Source: Rhizobium sp. (lineage in GTDB: Bacteria > Pseudomonadota > Alphaproteobacteria > Rhizobiales > Rhizobiaceae). Taken from it: a DNA stretch of 64,000 bases. The stretch lies in contig JAPZUE010000004.1 of NCBI GenBank assembly GCA_027533385.1, positions 1-64,000 of the forward strand, written 5' to 3'. A model generated the notes under the pieces. It was given only the letters and a program-made list of their open reading frames with translations, was not told the DNA's origin and did not search any database. The position numbers were made by a program, and so were the translations under genes. This document shows, one piece after another, positions 17,066 to 26,213 of the stretch. How positions within the stretch are numbered: the stretch's first letter is position 1; each line of letters starts with the position of its first letter.

Positions 17066-19110
17066 AGAAGACAATCAAGACTAGGCTGTTGGCCGGCACC
17101 ATCCTTGCCACGCTGTTCGTCGCATTGCCGGCCAGCGCGACGTCGCTTCTGGTCCCCGAAGCGACCACCGCCATGGCACAGCCTTCGAACGACACAGAAA
17201 CCGGCGAAGCGAACGCCCAGAAAACACCGGCGCCGGACACGGTCGATCTGGCCGCGCTCTATTACTATGCCCGCAATGGCGAGGCAGAGCGCGTCGAAGC
17301 CGAGACCCGACGCCTGGAACTCAAGTTTCCCGGCTTCATGCCCCCGGCAGACCTCTACGCACCGGATGCTGGCGACCACGTCGATGAGACCACGCTCTGG
17401 CAGCTCTACGAGCGCGATGACTATGCCGGCATCGAACAGGAGATCAGCCGTATCGCCGCGAGCCATCCGGGTTGGGAGCCGTCGGAGGATTTCCGCGGCA
17501 AGCTCGATCGGCGGAAACTGAGATTCGCCATGACGCGGGCCAACGAGGCGAAGGACTTTGTGACCGTCATTCGCCTTGGTGCAAAGCTCGACCCTGCGCA
17601 GGAAACCGAGATCGACCTGCTCTGGATGATGCTCGATGCCTACAGGGCAAACGAGATGCAGGAGGGGCTGACGACGGTCTATCGCGGGATCCTCTTCCGC
17701 GCGCCGGAGAAGGCTTTTTCCGATGAGCTGGTGCTCACCACCCTGCAAAAGGCGATGGAGGACATTCCGGCAGCCGATCTGCGCGAGGCGATCCGGGTGC
17801 TCTCTGCTGATCCAGACCTGGCCCTCTCCATGCGGTCGCTGAGCCTCGATCTGATGCGCCGCGAACTGGGCGACTTTGCCTCCGGTGTTGCGGGCGCGCC
17901 TCAACCGGGCCCCGAGGTGATTGCCGCCGTGAGGACGGCCGCCGATACCGAGCAAGCACCTGAAGACCTCGCTCTGATGGGCTGGTACATGCTGAAAATC
18001 GAGCAGCCCGACCAGGCGGCAAACTTCTTCCAGCGTATGCTGCAGAAGAAGGCAACGCCGGAGGCCGTCCGCGGCATGGCGCTCAGTCTTTCACACCAGT
18101 CGAAGGACGAGGAAGCCTACGCCTTTGTGACCGCACAGCTCGACGTGCTTGCCGGGGAGGATGCCTTCCTGCTCGATCAGCTTTCTTTCCCCTTCAAGGG
18201 CGAGGGCAAGACCGACATCGATGAGCGCGTCGTGAGCCGCTATTCGGAAGCGATCCAGAAGACGGAATCCTCCGATCACGCTCGTCTCATCGGCTGGTAT
18301 GCCTATAACTCGCGCCAGTTCGAGCCGGCCCGCGCCTGGTTTGCAAAGGCCTTCGAATGGAAGGCCGAGGCCGACAGCCTGAAGGGGTTGGCCCTCACAC
18401 TGACGCGCCTAGGCGAAAAGAAGGCCCTTGCCGAGCTGCGGGAACAGCATGGCGAGACCTATCAAACGGTTTTCGCCGAGCTGAAATCAGCAGCGGAACC
18501 GCGCGAGCGGGCCGGGAAATCGGTCTCGGCACCCGCAGGCGTTCAGGCCGGCTATCTCTCGCGGCTGCAGAAAAAGGACTATGGTGGCTGCGTTGCCGAG
18601 TTGCGGCGGCTTGAAGCAAAGACGGCTTTGCGGCCGGATGCGCAGGTGGCCAAGGGCTGGTGTCTTCTGGGTCTCAACCATCTGGCCGAAGCGCGTCAGG
18701 CGTTTACGGCCGGTCTCGCGGGCGGTGGCGGCAAGGCGGATGATGCCGCCTATGGCCTTGGCCTCACCTTGCTTCGCGCCAATCTGACCGATGATGCCGA
18801 GGCCCTGCTGATGCAGCGCAGCCTGACGCCGCTGCGCGACCGGGAACTGCGCGCCGAGCTTCTCTGGCAGCGGGCGCGCGCCGCCTTCGATCGCAAGCAA
18901 TACCGCGTCACCCTCGAAGCGCTGAACGCCCGCCTGCAGATCATGCCGGAGCCGGTGGGTATCAGCCAGATGCGCGCCTGGAGCCATTACCACCTTGGCA
19001 ATCTCTCACAGTCGCGCGCGATCTTCGCCCAGCTCAACCAGGTCATGGCCGACCCGGCGAATGCCAGGGGCATCGCCGCCATCAACGAACGCATGGGGAT
19101 CAACCAGTGA
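17062..19110 (+). CDS. Periplasmic TPR-repeat protein of the cellulose operon (BcsK-like)
   Basis: This 682-residue protein starts with a signal peptide (cleavage probably near PASATS). It is otherwise helical with degenerate tetratricopeptide-like repeats, for example LIGWYAYNSRQFEPARAWFAKAFEWK and VAKGWCLLGLNHLAEARQAF. There is no beta-barrel C-terminus, so it is not a full BcsC. Alphaproteobacterial cellulose operons of the Agrobacterium type include a TPR component (BcsK), which is the best match by position and architecture. It overlaps bcsB by 4 bases (ATGA) and bcsN by 4 (GTGA). It probably scaffolds the secretion complex. Confidence 0.7.
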   Translation: MKKTIKTRLLAGTILATLFVALPASATSLLVPEATTAMAQPSNDTETGEANAQKTPAPDTVDLAALYYYARNGEAERVEAETRRLELKFPGFMPPADLYAPDAGDHVDETTLWQLYERDDYAGIEQEISRIAASHPGWEPSEDFRGKLDRRKLRFAMTRANEAKDFVTVIRLGAKLDPAQETEIDLLWMMLDAYRANEMQEGLTTVYRGILFRAPEKAFSDELVLTTLQKAMEDIPAADLREAIRVLSADPDLALSMRSLSLDLMRRELGDFASGVAGAPQPGPEVIAAVRTAADTEQAPEDLALMGWYMLKIEQPDQAANFFQRMLQKKATPEAVRGMALSLSHQSKDEEAYAFVTAQLDVLAGEDAFLLDQLSFPFKGEGKTDIDERVVSRYSEAIQKTESSDHARLIGWYAYNSRQFEPARAWFAKAFEWKAEADSLKGLALTLTRLGEKKALAELREQHGETYQTVFAELKSAAEPRERAGKSVSAPAGVQAGYLSRLQKKDYGGCVAELRRLEAKTALRPDAQVAKGWCLLGLNHLAEARQAFTAGLAGGGGKADDAAYGLGLTLLRANLTDDAEALLMQRSLTPLRDRELRAELLWQRARAAFDRKQYRVTLEALNARLQIMPEPVGISQMRAWSHYHLGNLSQSRAIFAQLNQVMADPANARGIAAINERMGINQ

Positions 19111-19883
19111 AGCGAAACATGTTTGCGGTCCTGGTACTGCTTGGCCTCAACGGCTGTACGACCGTCAAGGATCCGTTCCTTGAGGGCATGACCGGCAGCA
19201 TGCCTGTGTCGACCGGCAACCGCGAGCTTCCGGTGCATCTGGCATCCGCCTCCCTGACCGGGCTCGGCGAGGCGCCTTTGAGCCTTCGGCAGACCACTCT
19301 TGATGGCGTGACGACACAGGTCCTCGTCTACAGCAACATGACCACCATTTCCGGCGAGAATGCTCTCACCGTATCAACCCGGTCATCGTCGAAGGCTTCC
19401 TTCGGGAAGGGGCCGGATCGCCGGGAGATCACGGATACTCTGAGGCGCGACTTTCCCGGTGTTGCCATGGCCATCGATCCCGTGATCCGTCGCAATGCCT
19501 ATGGTTCCTATGGCGTCGCCACGGGGAAACTGGGCGCCGAAGGCGGCTGTGTTTCTGCCTGGCAGATGATTGGTCAGGACCGCGATACGGGGCGAGACGA
19601 GCCCTTGCAGGTTCGCCTTCGCTATTGTCATCCGCGCCTGGCCCCCGATGTGCTCGCCGACCTCTTGGTCGGATTGACGCTTCGAGGTTCGGCTTCAACC
19701 CCGCCTCCGCCCTTGAGCTATGCCTATTCCACGCCGAGCCTTGCAGCTGCTTCAGCCACAAGGGCGTCGAACGTCCCCATCACCCCTGAGGTGAATGAGA
19801 GCAAAGACACAGCCTCGGAGCCTTTGCAGGCCGATAGAGACGAGCCGTCGGGTCCGGCTGTCAGCATCCCGATGCCTGAATGA
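19107..19883 (+). CDS. bcsN: Cellulose biosynthesis protein BcsN, lipoprotein
   Basis: This 258-residue protein begins with a lipoprotein signal (MFAVLVLLGLNGC, lipobox LNGC), so it should be membrane-anchored in the periplasm. The body resembles the alphaproteobacterial BcsN family found in Agrobacterium-type cellulose loci, whose role is undefined. The last 60 residues are Pro, Ser and Glu rich and look unstructured. GTG start overlapping the upstream TGA. Last gene of the operon, convergent with the dioxygenase gene 28 bases on. Confidence 0.72.
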   Translation: MKRNMFAVLVLLGLNGCTTVKDPFLEGMTGSMPVSTGNRELPVHLASASLTGLGEAPLSLRQTTLDGVTTQVLVYSNMTTISGENALTVSTRSSSKASFGKGPDRREITDTLRRDFPGVAMAIDPVIRRNAYGSYGVATGKLGAEGGCVSAWQMIGQDRDTGRDEPLQVRLRYCHPRLAPDVLADLLVGLTLRGSASTPPPPLSYAYSTPSLAAASATRASNVPITPEVNESKDTASEPLQADRDEPSGPAVSIPMPE

Positions 19884-19911
19884 ACCGTGCATTCATAGAG
19901 CGCTCGCCAAT

Positions 19912-20796
19912 CTATGCGTCTGCCCGGACCAGGACGAAATCGTGCTTCACCTCCCAGAATTCCTCGGTGAAGCCGTAGTCCTCGGCCCGTTTTGCATCCT
20001 TGCGACGATCGAACTTGGCGAGCAGGCTCTCCTTGACCCCGAAGACCGCGTCCGAGTGAATATAGGGATCATCGGGATCGAAGATGTGGGTGACGAGCGT
20101 TTCAAAACCCTCGGCCTTGATGATGTAGTGCAGATGCGCCGGGCGATAGGGATGGCGGCCAAGCTTGCCGAGGAGCTGCCCAACCGGGCCGTCATCGGGG
20201 ATCGGGTAGAATTTCGGCTTTACAGCGCGGAACCAGTAGTGGCCATCCGGCCCTGTACGAAAGACACCGCGCAGGTTGAAATCGGGCTGGATGCCTTTCT
20301 GCTGGACGTCGTAAAAGCCCTCGTCATTGGCCTGCCAGACATCGATCACGGCATCTGCGATCGGCTTTCCCTCCGTGTCGAGAATATGGCCCTTGATGAC
20401 CATATCCTCGCCCTTGCTGTCCAGGCAGATATTGGCGCCCATCGGCAGTTCAGGGGCATCGGCCACGTGGAAGGGGCCAAGCACCGTGCTTTCCGAGGCG
20501 CCGGAGGGTTTGCGGTTGTTGACCGCATCGACCAGCATCGAGACGCCGAGCACGTCTGACAGCAGGATGAACTCCTGCCGCCATTCGTTGCACATCTGAC
20601 CGGTGCGGGTGAGGAAGAGGATCGCCTCCATCCATTCGTCCTGCGTCGGTTCCAGTTCCTTGACAGCCTCATGCAGCTTGCGGGTGATGACTTCCATCAC
20701 CTGCTTCAGCCGCTCGTCTTTGGCGTTGGCGTTGCGGCCGGTCACGACCTCGACGGAGGTCTCTTCGGTGAAATAGCCCTTTTCATGCGCGTCCAT
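19912..20796 (-). CDS. Intradiol ring-cleavage dioxygenase, hydroxyquinol 1,2-dioxygenase type (copy A)
   Basis: This 294-residue enzyme has an N-terminal helical dimer domain (QDEWMEAILFLTRTGQMCNEWRQEF). The catalytic beta-sandwich carries Fe(III) ligands: the Tyr in DEGFYDVQ, the Tyr in KFYPIPDDGPVG, and two His in RHPYRPAHLHYI. It should open hydroxyquinol (or a catechol) between the hydroxyls to give maleylacetate. It lies 9 bases after the TfdB-like monooxygenase gene, last in a long operon. A second copy (28608-29480) sits next to maleylacetate reductase. Confidence 0.88.
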   Translation of the reverse strand: MDAHEKGYFTEETSVEVVTGRNANAKDERLKQVMEVITRKLHEAVKELEPTQDEWMEAILFLTRTGQMCNEWRQEFILLSDVLGVSMLVDAVNNRKPSGASESTVLGPFHVADAPELPMGANICLDSKGEDMVIKGHILDTEGKPIADAVIDVWQANDEGFYDVQQKGIQPDFNLRGVFRTGPDGHYWFRAVKPKFYPIPDDGPVGQLLGKLGRHPYRPAHLHYIIKAEGFETLVTHIFDPDDPYIHSDAVFGVKESLLAKFDRRKDAKRAEDYGFTEEFWEVKHDFVLVRADA

Positions 20797-20805
20797 GATC
20801 GCTCC

Positions 20806-22560
20806 TCACCGGTCCAGAATGGTTTTCAGGACGCGCCGCAGCTCGCCTTCGGGGTCCTTGACGGCGGCTTGCGCGCGCCAGGCGACGTGGTGGTCCGGGC
20901 GGACAAGAAGCGCGCCGGAATCGCGGATTTCGCGGGCGCGGGCCCAGTCGCCGGAGAAGTCCTGCCAGGTCTGGCGGGGGCCGATCTTGTGGACCGCGAT
21001 AGGCAGACCGAATTCCTTTGACAATGATTTTGCGGCAGATACCCAGCCATCGCCGCCGATGCCGGTCAGAACGGTGAAGACGCCATGGCCGGTCAGATCG
21101 AGGCTCGACACCTTTTCGCCTTCCGGCCCGAAGAGCCAGACATGCGGCAGGCGTGCGCCGGGCCAGCTGGTCGGCTGGTAGTGCAGTTCGGCGTCTTTCT
21201 CAAAGGCCGGTTCCGGCTGGCCATCGGTGACGACCGCGCCCGACTTGTAGCGCTGGTTCATCTCGACACCATGGGCGTCGAATTCATAGACCTTGGCGGC
21301 AATCGCCTGACGGATCGCCTCACGCTGCTTTTCGGCATCTGATGTGTCGTTGCAGCGGGCGTCCATGTTTTCCTGCATCTTCACCGGGTCGACGGAATCG
21401 AGCAGGCCGAGCGCCTTGAAGATCGGGCCGAATTCCTCGATCGACTTGTTGGCGCGGGTGACGATCTGCTTGGCGACGGGCGCGCGCTCGGCCTGGTAGC
21501 TGTCGAGCAGGCCCATACCGGCCTGGCCGCGGATGACGGCGGCGAGCTTCCAGGCGAGGTTAAAGGCATCCTGGATCGAGGTGTTGGATCCCAGGCCGTT
21601 CGACGGTGGATGACGGTGGGTGGCGTCGCCCATGCAGAAGACGCGACCGTTCGACATCGTCGTCGCGTACATGTTGTTGACGGTCCAGGTGGAGACCGAC
21701 TTGATCTTCGGCTGCAGGTCCTGGACGCCGACGAGATCGCGCACGACCTTTGTGGCAAAGGCATCATCGACGGCGGGCGCCGGCTGGTTGATGTCGTAGC
21801 CCCAGACGATCAGCCACTCGTTCCATGGGCGAACCATGCGGACGAGGCCCATGCCGATACCGCCGACATCGGCGCCCGGCTGCAGCACCCAGTAGAGGAC
21901 CGAGGGGCGGTGAGCGACGTAGCGCGACAGGTCGCATTCGAAGAGGATGTTCATCGAACCGGCCACGCCCATCTTGCCTTCGAAGGTGAGGCCGGCATGT
22001 TCGGCAACCTTGGAATTGCCGCCGTCGGCGCCGACCAGGAATTTCGACCGTACGGTGAATTGCTTGCCGGTCAGGCGATCAAGGCAGGTTGTCGTGACGC
22101 CATCGGCATCCTGCTCGTGGCTCACATATTCCGTCGACATGCGCGACTGCGCGCCGCGCGAACAGGCGGTCTTGAAGAGCAGGGGCTCCATGTAGGTCTG
22201 CGGCAGGTCGTTCATCCGGCCGGGCGAGGACAGGAGATGTTCGGCGCGCGAGAGCGGATGGTTGCCCCAGCTCTGCATGCGACCGATCTCTTCGCCGGCG
22301 ACCGCCGTGCAGAAGACGTTCTGGCCCATCAGGTCCTGTTCGGTCGCGAACATGTAGGCCTCGTCCTCGACGTCGCGGCCGAGATCGCGCAGAACCTCCA
22401 TCGTGCGCTGGTTGGTGATATGGGCGCGCGGCGTGTTGGCGAGCCAGCGGTAACGGTTGATGACCATGGGCTCGAGGCCGTAGCTCGCGAGCAAGGCGGC
22501 GGTTGCCGAGCCGGCCGGCCCGGTGCCGATAATCAGGACGTCGGTGGTGATGTCAGCCAT
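20806..22560 (-). CDS. FAD-dependent aromatic hydroxylase, TfdB/resorcinol-hydroxylase-like
   Basis: This 584-residue flavoprotein monooxygenase has the Rossmann start VLIIGTGPAGSATAALLASYG. The block TPRAHITNQRTMEVLRDLG closely resembles 2,4-dichlorophenol 6-monooxygenase (TfdB). The second FAD motif is CMGDATHRHPPSNGLGSNTSIQDAFNLAWK (split over two blocks), and a C-terminal thioredoxin-like domain follows. ATG 22560 has GGGAGGG upstream; the longer reading adds ten codons without support. With hydroxyquinol dioxygenase and maleylacetate reductase in the operon, the likely reaction is hydroxylation of a resorcinol-type phenol to hydroxyquinol. Start overlaps the livM-like stop. Confidence 0.87.
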   Translation of the reverse strand: MADITTDVLIIGTGPAGSATAALLASYGLEPMVINRYRWLANTPRAHITNQRTMEVLRDLGRDVEDEAYMFATEQDLMGQNVFCTAVAGEEIGRMQSWGNHPLSRAEHLLSSPGRMNDLPQTYMEPLLFKTACSRGAQSRMSTEYVSHEQDADGVTTTCLDRLTGKQFTVRSKFLVGADGGNSKVAEHAGLTFEGKMGVAGSMNILFECDLSRYVAHRPSVLYWVLQPGADVGGIGMGLVRMVRPWNEWLIVWGYDINQPAPAVDDAFATKVVRDLVGVQDLQPKIKSVSTWTVNNMYATTMSNGRVFCMGDATHRHPPSNGLGSNTSIQDAFNLAWKLAAVIRGQAGMGLLDSYQAERAPVAKQIVTRANKSIEEFGPIFKALGLLDSVDPVKMQENMDARCNDTSDAEKQREAIRQAIAAKVYEFDAHGVEMNQRYKSGAVVTDGQPEPAFEKDAELHYQPTSWPGARLPHVWLFGPEGEKVSSLDLTGHGVFTVLTGIGGDGWVSAAKSLSKEFGLPIAVHKIGPRQTWQDFSGDWARAREIRDSGALLVRPDHHVAWRAQAAVKDPEGELRRVLKTILDR

Positions 22561-23668
22561 TTGGCCCTCCCTTTGTCGTTTGTTCAAGCGATCCGCCTCT
22601 CAAGGTGCGGCGGACCGGAAAGAGTTCGATGCCGGTGCGGTCGGTAATCAGGCCCCAGATCCCGCGCGGCGCAAACAGCATGGTGATGATGGCGATGGCG
22701 CCGAGCAGCAGCAGGTACCAGGACCCGTAGCTCGACAGCGCATTCTGCATCAGGAAGAAGATGATGACGCCGAGGATCGGCCCTTCGATGGTGCCGATGC
22801 CGCCGATGATGACGATGAACAGCACATAGGCCGTCCAGTCGGTGAGCGAGAAGGCAGCATCCGGCGAGATGCGGGCCTTCTGCAGGTAGATGAGCGCGCC
22901 GACGACGCCGGTGATGAAGGCGGTGGAGAGGTAGATCACGAGCTTCAGTTTCTGGGCGTCCACCCCCAGCGCCCGGGCCGCCGTCTCATTGTCGCGCACG
23001 GCGGCAAGGCCCAGGCCCTGTTTGGAGCGCAGCAGGCGGTAGACGAACCAGATGGTCAGCACGAGCACGATCAATGCCAGCCAGAAGGCGATGGCGTCGG
23101 CGGCTGCTGCGGTCCGCATGCCGAACCAGTCTTCGAGCAACGACACACCAAGCATCTCGCGCGTCGCTTCACGGGGCAGCGAGGTGCCGGTCCCGCCGCC
23201 AAGCGCTTTCCATTGGGCAAACAGCAGGCGGCCGACCTCGGCGATGACCCAGGTGCCGATCGCGAAATAAGGACCGTAGAGTCGGAAGGCGAAGAAGGCC
23301 GTCGGTATGGACACGAGGACGGCGAAGAGGCCGGCGAGGGGGATGGCCAGGATCGGATCGACACCGAGCAGGATGACGAAGCCGAAGAGCGCGTAGGCGC
23401 CGCAGCCGACATAGAGTTGCTGGCCGACGGAGATCAGCCCGGCATAACCCGCCAGCAGGTTCCAGCTCTGGGCGAGCGCCAGCATGGTGAGGATGAAAAA
23501 CAGATCCTGCACCACACCACGCGAAACGACGAAGGGAGCCGCTGCCAGAAGCAGCACGAAGAGGATGGCTGCAAGCGAGAACAGCGAGGACAGGCGCGTG
23601 CGCGTCTCGACCCGCCAGGATGATGAGGGGCGCATGACATTCGACAGGATGTCTCGGTTCGTGGTCAT
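22553..23668 (-). CDS. livM: Branched-chain-type ABC transporter permease (LivM-like)
   Basis: This 371-residue polytopic permease has the LivM family core: AQSWNLLAGYAGLISVGQQLYVG, a VRDNETAARALGVD cytoplasmic loop for ATPase coupling, and a conserved GGIGTIEGPILGV segment. I chose ATG 23668 (GAGGTGAC upstream), 7 bases after the LivH-like stop; the longer reading adds 67 residues without membrane character. With LivH, LivF, LivG and two binding proteins nearby it forms an importer, here probably for an aromatic acid or phenol rather than an amino acid. Confidence 0.88.
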   Translation of the reverse strand: MTTNRDILSNVMRPSSSWRVETRTRLSSLFSLAAILFVLLLAAAPFVVSRGVVQDLFFILTMLALAQSWNLLAGYAGLISVGQQLYVGCGAYALFGFVILLGVDPILAIPLAGLFAVLVSIPTAFFAFRLYGPYFAIGTWVIAEVGRLLFAQWKALGGGTGTSLPREATREMLGVSLLEDWFGMRTAAAADAIAFWLALIVLVLTIWFVYRLLRSKQGLGLAAVRDNETAARALGVDAQKLKLVIYLSTAFITGVVGALIYLQKARISPDAAFSLTDWTAYVLFIVIIGGIGTIEGPILGVIIFFLMQNALSSYGSWYLLLLGAIAIITMLFAPRGIWGLITDRTGIELFPVRRTLRGGSLEQTTKGGPNG

Positions 23669-23675
23669 CGTCACC

Positions 23676-24539
23676 TCAATCGACAGCGCGCGGGAAGAGA
23701 CCCCGCGGACGAAACAGCAGGACCAGTAGGAAGGCGATATGGCCCGAGAGGATCTGCCATTCCGGGTTGATGGCGGCTCCGAGCGTTTGTGCGACACCCA
23801 GAATGATGCCGCCGGCAAGCGTGCCCCAGAGCGAGCCGAGCCCGCCGATAATGACCGCTTCGAAGGCATAAATCAGACGTGCCGGCCCGGCGGTCGGATC
23901 GAAATTGGCGCGGGTGCCAAGATAAAGCGCGGCGATGGTGACGATCACCATGGCAAGGCCTGTGGCGATGGCGAAGATCTGGTTGGGACGTATGCCCATC
24001 AGACCTGCCGTCACCACGTCGTCTGATGTCGCACGGAAGGCGCGGCCCAGCGCCGTCCTGTAGATCAGCTGGTTCAGACCGACGATGACCAGGATCGCAG
24101 ACGCGAAGGTGAGCAGCGGCATGACGCCGGCATTGATGCCGCCGAGCGAGAGCGATGCCTGCTCCAGCGCGCCTGCGGGGATGCGCTGGCTGTCGGCAGT
24201 GAAGGCCTCGAGCAAACCGTTCTGGATGACGATCGACAGCCCGAAGGTGACGAGCAGCGGCGGCAGGATGTCCTTGCCGAGCGTCCGGTTGAGCAGGTGG
24301 TATTGCAGCAGATAACCCACCCCGAACATCAGCGGACCGGCGATCAGAGCCGCAATGAATGGATTGAGCCCGAGTGTCGAGACGAGCAACAGGATCAGGA
24401 AGGCGGCAAAGACGATCAGGTCACCATGGGCGAGATTGACGAGCCGCATGATGCCGAAGACGAGCGACAGGCCTGCGGCGAAGAGGGCGTAGAGCCCACC
24501 GAGCAGGATGCCCTGGAGAATTGTATCAAGCCAGTTCAT
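23676..24539 (-). CDS. livH: Branched-chain-type ABC transporter permease (LivH-like)
   Basis: This 287-residue permease has eight or so hydrophobic helices and the LivH hallmark GLYALFAAGLSLVFGIMRLVNLAHGDL at the N-terminus. It also has RATSDDVVTAGLMGI in the coupling loop and GGLGSLWGTLAGGIILG near the end. It overlaps the LivF-like gene by 14 bases. It pairs with the LivM-like subunit. Confidence 0.9.
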   Translation of the reverse strand: MNWLDTILQGILLGGLYALFAAGLSLVFGIMRLVNLAHGDLIVFAAFLILLLVSTLGLNPFIAALIAGPLMFGVGYLLQYHLLNRTLGKDILPPLLVTFGLSIVIQNGLLEAFTADSQRIPAGALEQASLSLGGINAGVMPLLTFASAILVIVGLNQLIYRTALGRAFRATSDDVVTAGLMGIRPNQIFAIATGLAMVIVTIAALYLGTRANFDPTAGPARLIYAFEAVIIGGLGSLWGTLAGGIILGVAQTLGAAINPEWQILSGHIAFLLVLLFRPRGLFPRAVD

Positions 24540-25245
24540 GGGGCTCCGCTCCGAAATAGGCCGCGTGGATGTCGGCGCGGTCGAGATCTGCGGGGCGCCC
24601 TTCGAGCGTCACCCGGCCTTCCATCATGCAATAGACCCGGTCCGCGACCTTGAGCGCCTGGGCGATGTCCTGCTCGACGATGACGATGGCCGCACCCGTT
24701 TCGCGGATGCGCGGGAAGGCGGCGTAGATGTCCTTGATGACCACGGGTGCGAGACCGAGGCTGAGCTCGTCGCAGAGCAGCACTTCGGGATTGGACATCA
24801 GCGCCCTGCCGATCGCGACCATCTGCTGTTGTCCTCCGGAGAGTGCCGTCGACGGATTTCGACGCCGTTCCTTGAGGATCGGGAAAAGCTCATAAATCGT
24901 TTCGAGCGACCAGGGCCCATCGACTTTACGGCCGTGGCGACCGACGAGCAGATTCTCCTCGACCGTCAGCGACGGGAAAAGCCGGCGGCCTTCCGGCACC
25001 AGCGCAATGCCGCGGGCCATGACATCGGGGGAGCTAAGCGCGCCGATCGGCTGGCCGCGATGCAGGACGGCAGCGGGATCATTGCGCAACACGCCTGCAA
25101 TGGAGCGCATCAAGGTCGATTTGCCGGCACCGTTTGCGCCGATGACGGCGATCGTCTCGCCGGGATTGAGGACGAGATCGACGCCGAACAGGGCCTGGAA
25201 GTCGCCGTAGAAGGCGGTGAGGTTCTTCGTTTCGATGAGGCTCAT
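24526..25245 (-). CDS. livF: ABC transporter ATP-binding protein (LivF-like)
   Basis: This 239-residue ATPase has Walker A (GANGAGKST), the LivF-specific VPEGRRLFPSLTVEENL, signature LSGGQQQMVAIGRAL, Walker B (LLCDELSLGLAP) and a switch region in IVEQDIAQAL. It follows the LivG-like gene after 3 bases. It energises the putative aromatic importer. Confidence 0.9.
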   Translation of the reverse strand: MSLIETKNLTAFYGDFQALFGVDLVLNPGETIAVIGANGAGKSTLMRSIAGVLRNDPAAVLHRGQPIGALSSPDVMARGIALVPEGRRLFPSLTVEENLLVGRHGRKVDGPWSLETIYELFPILKERRRNPSTALSGGQQQMVAIGRALMSNPEVLLCDELSLGLAPVVIKDIYAAFPRIRETGAAIVIVEQDIAQALKVADRVYCMMEGRVTLEGRPADLDRADIHAAYFGAEPHELA

Positions 25246-25248
25246 GGT

Positions 25249-25968
25249 TCAGACCTCCATGCCCAGATAGATTTCGCGCACCTCGCGCGAGTTCATGATG
25301 GTCTGCGGATCGCCATGGCCGATGACCCGTCCAAAGTTCAGCACCAGGATCTTCTCGGCGACTGCGTTCAGCGCATGCAGCACGTGCTCGATCCAGATGA
25401 TTGCCATGCCGCGCTGGTGGACGCGCTTGATCGTGGCGACCAGTTGCCGACACTCGCCTTCGGTCAGCCCGCCGGCGATCTCGTCGAGCAACAAGAGCTT
25501 GGGCTGGGTGGCGAGCGCCCGGGCGAGTTCCAACCGTTTGCGCTCCAGCAGAGTGAGGCTGCCCGCCGGGCGGTTGGCCTTGGCGATCAGGCCGGTCTCG
25601 ACCAGGATCTCGGCGCAGAACTCGGCGACCTCGGCCTCGCTGCTTTCGCTGCCGAAGGCGCCAGCGACGAGCAGGTTTTCATAGACCGTCAGCCGCTCGA
25701 AAGGCTGGGGGATCTGGAAGGTGCGGCCCATGCCGGCAAAGCAGCGCTGCATGGGCGGGACATTGGTCACGTCTCGGCCATCGAAATGAACAGTGCCCTT
25801 GGCGACGGAGAGGTTGCCGGTGATCAGGTTGAATAGCGTCGACTTGCCAGCGCCGTTCGGTCCGATGATACCCAGCGCCTCGCCGGGTTCGACGGAAAAG
25901 CCGATATCCTCGGCGACCACGAGGGCCCCGAAGGATTTCGACACACCATTCAATTCCAGGATCGGCAT
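25249..25968 (-). CDS. livG: ABC transporter ATP-binding protein (LivG-like)
   Basis: This 239-residue ATPase has Walker A (GPNGAGKST), the LivG marker GMGRTFQIPQPFERLTVYEN and a signature-like SLTLLERKRLELARALA, where the usual LSGG has become LTLL. Walker B is LLLLDEIAGGLTEGE, followed by the switch His in WIEHVLHAL. The altered signature loop is common in LivG proteins of aromatic-compound transporters. It is separated from the binding-protein gene upstream by a composite palindromic repeat. Confidence 0.88.
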   Translation of the reverse strand: MPILELNGVSKSFGALVVAEDIGFSVEPGEALGIIGPNGAGKSTLFNLITGNLSVAKGTVHFDGRDVTNVPPMQRCFAGMGRTFQIPQPFERLTVYENLLVAGAFGSESSEAEVAEFCAEILVETGLIAKANRPAGSLTLLERKRLELARALATQPKLLLLDEIAGGLTEGECRQLVATIKRVHQRGMAIIWIEHVLHALNAVAEKILVLNFGRVIGHGDPQTIMNSREVREIYLGMEV

Positions 25969-26007
25969 TGTTCAGTCCCTTCAGACTTTGACGCACTCAT
26001 GCGGGGG

Positions 26008-26182
26008 CACCCCCCTCTGTCCTGCCGGACATCTCCCCCCAAGGGGGGAGATTGGATCGCCGCACCGACTTCTTTTCTTCTCGAGGTCCGCCGGTCTCCA
26101 CGTCTGTTGGCATGGCGAAGGTCCAGCCTCCCGGTGATCTCCCCCCTTGAGGGGGAGATGGTCGGCAGACCAGAGGGGGGTA
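26008..26182. repeat. Rhizobial-type composite palindromic repeat between binding protein and livG
   Basis: Two copies of a roughly 45-base unit lie in inverted orientation at 26008-26052 and 26137-26182, about 84 bases apart. Each unit starts ACCCCCCTCT, contains CTGCCG and ends in a G/C hairpin flanked by ATCT and AGAT. Units of this kind recur between genes in Rhizobiales genomes. Here it sits inside an apparent operon, where it could reduce transcription into the membrane subunits. Confidence 0.65.
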
Positions 26183-26213
26183 TCCACGGCAGACCAAAAT
26201 CAGTCTGCTGCAA

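Noticed and set aside
22523-23623. 366-residue plus-strand reading opposite livM
   Set aside because: Extremely rich in Asp, Glu, Gln and Gly, typical of the antisense of a hydrophobic membrane protein.
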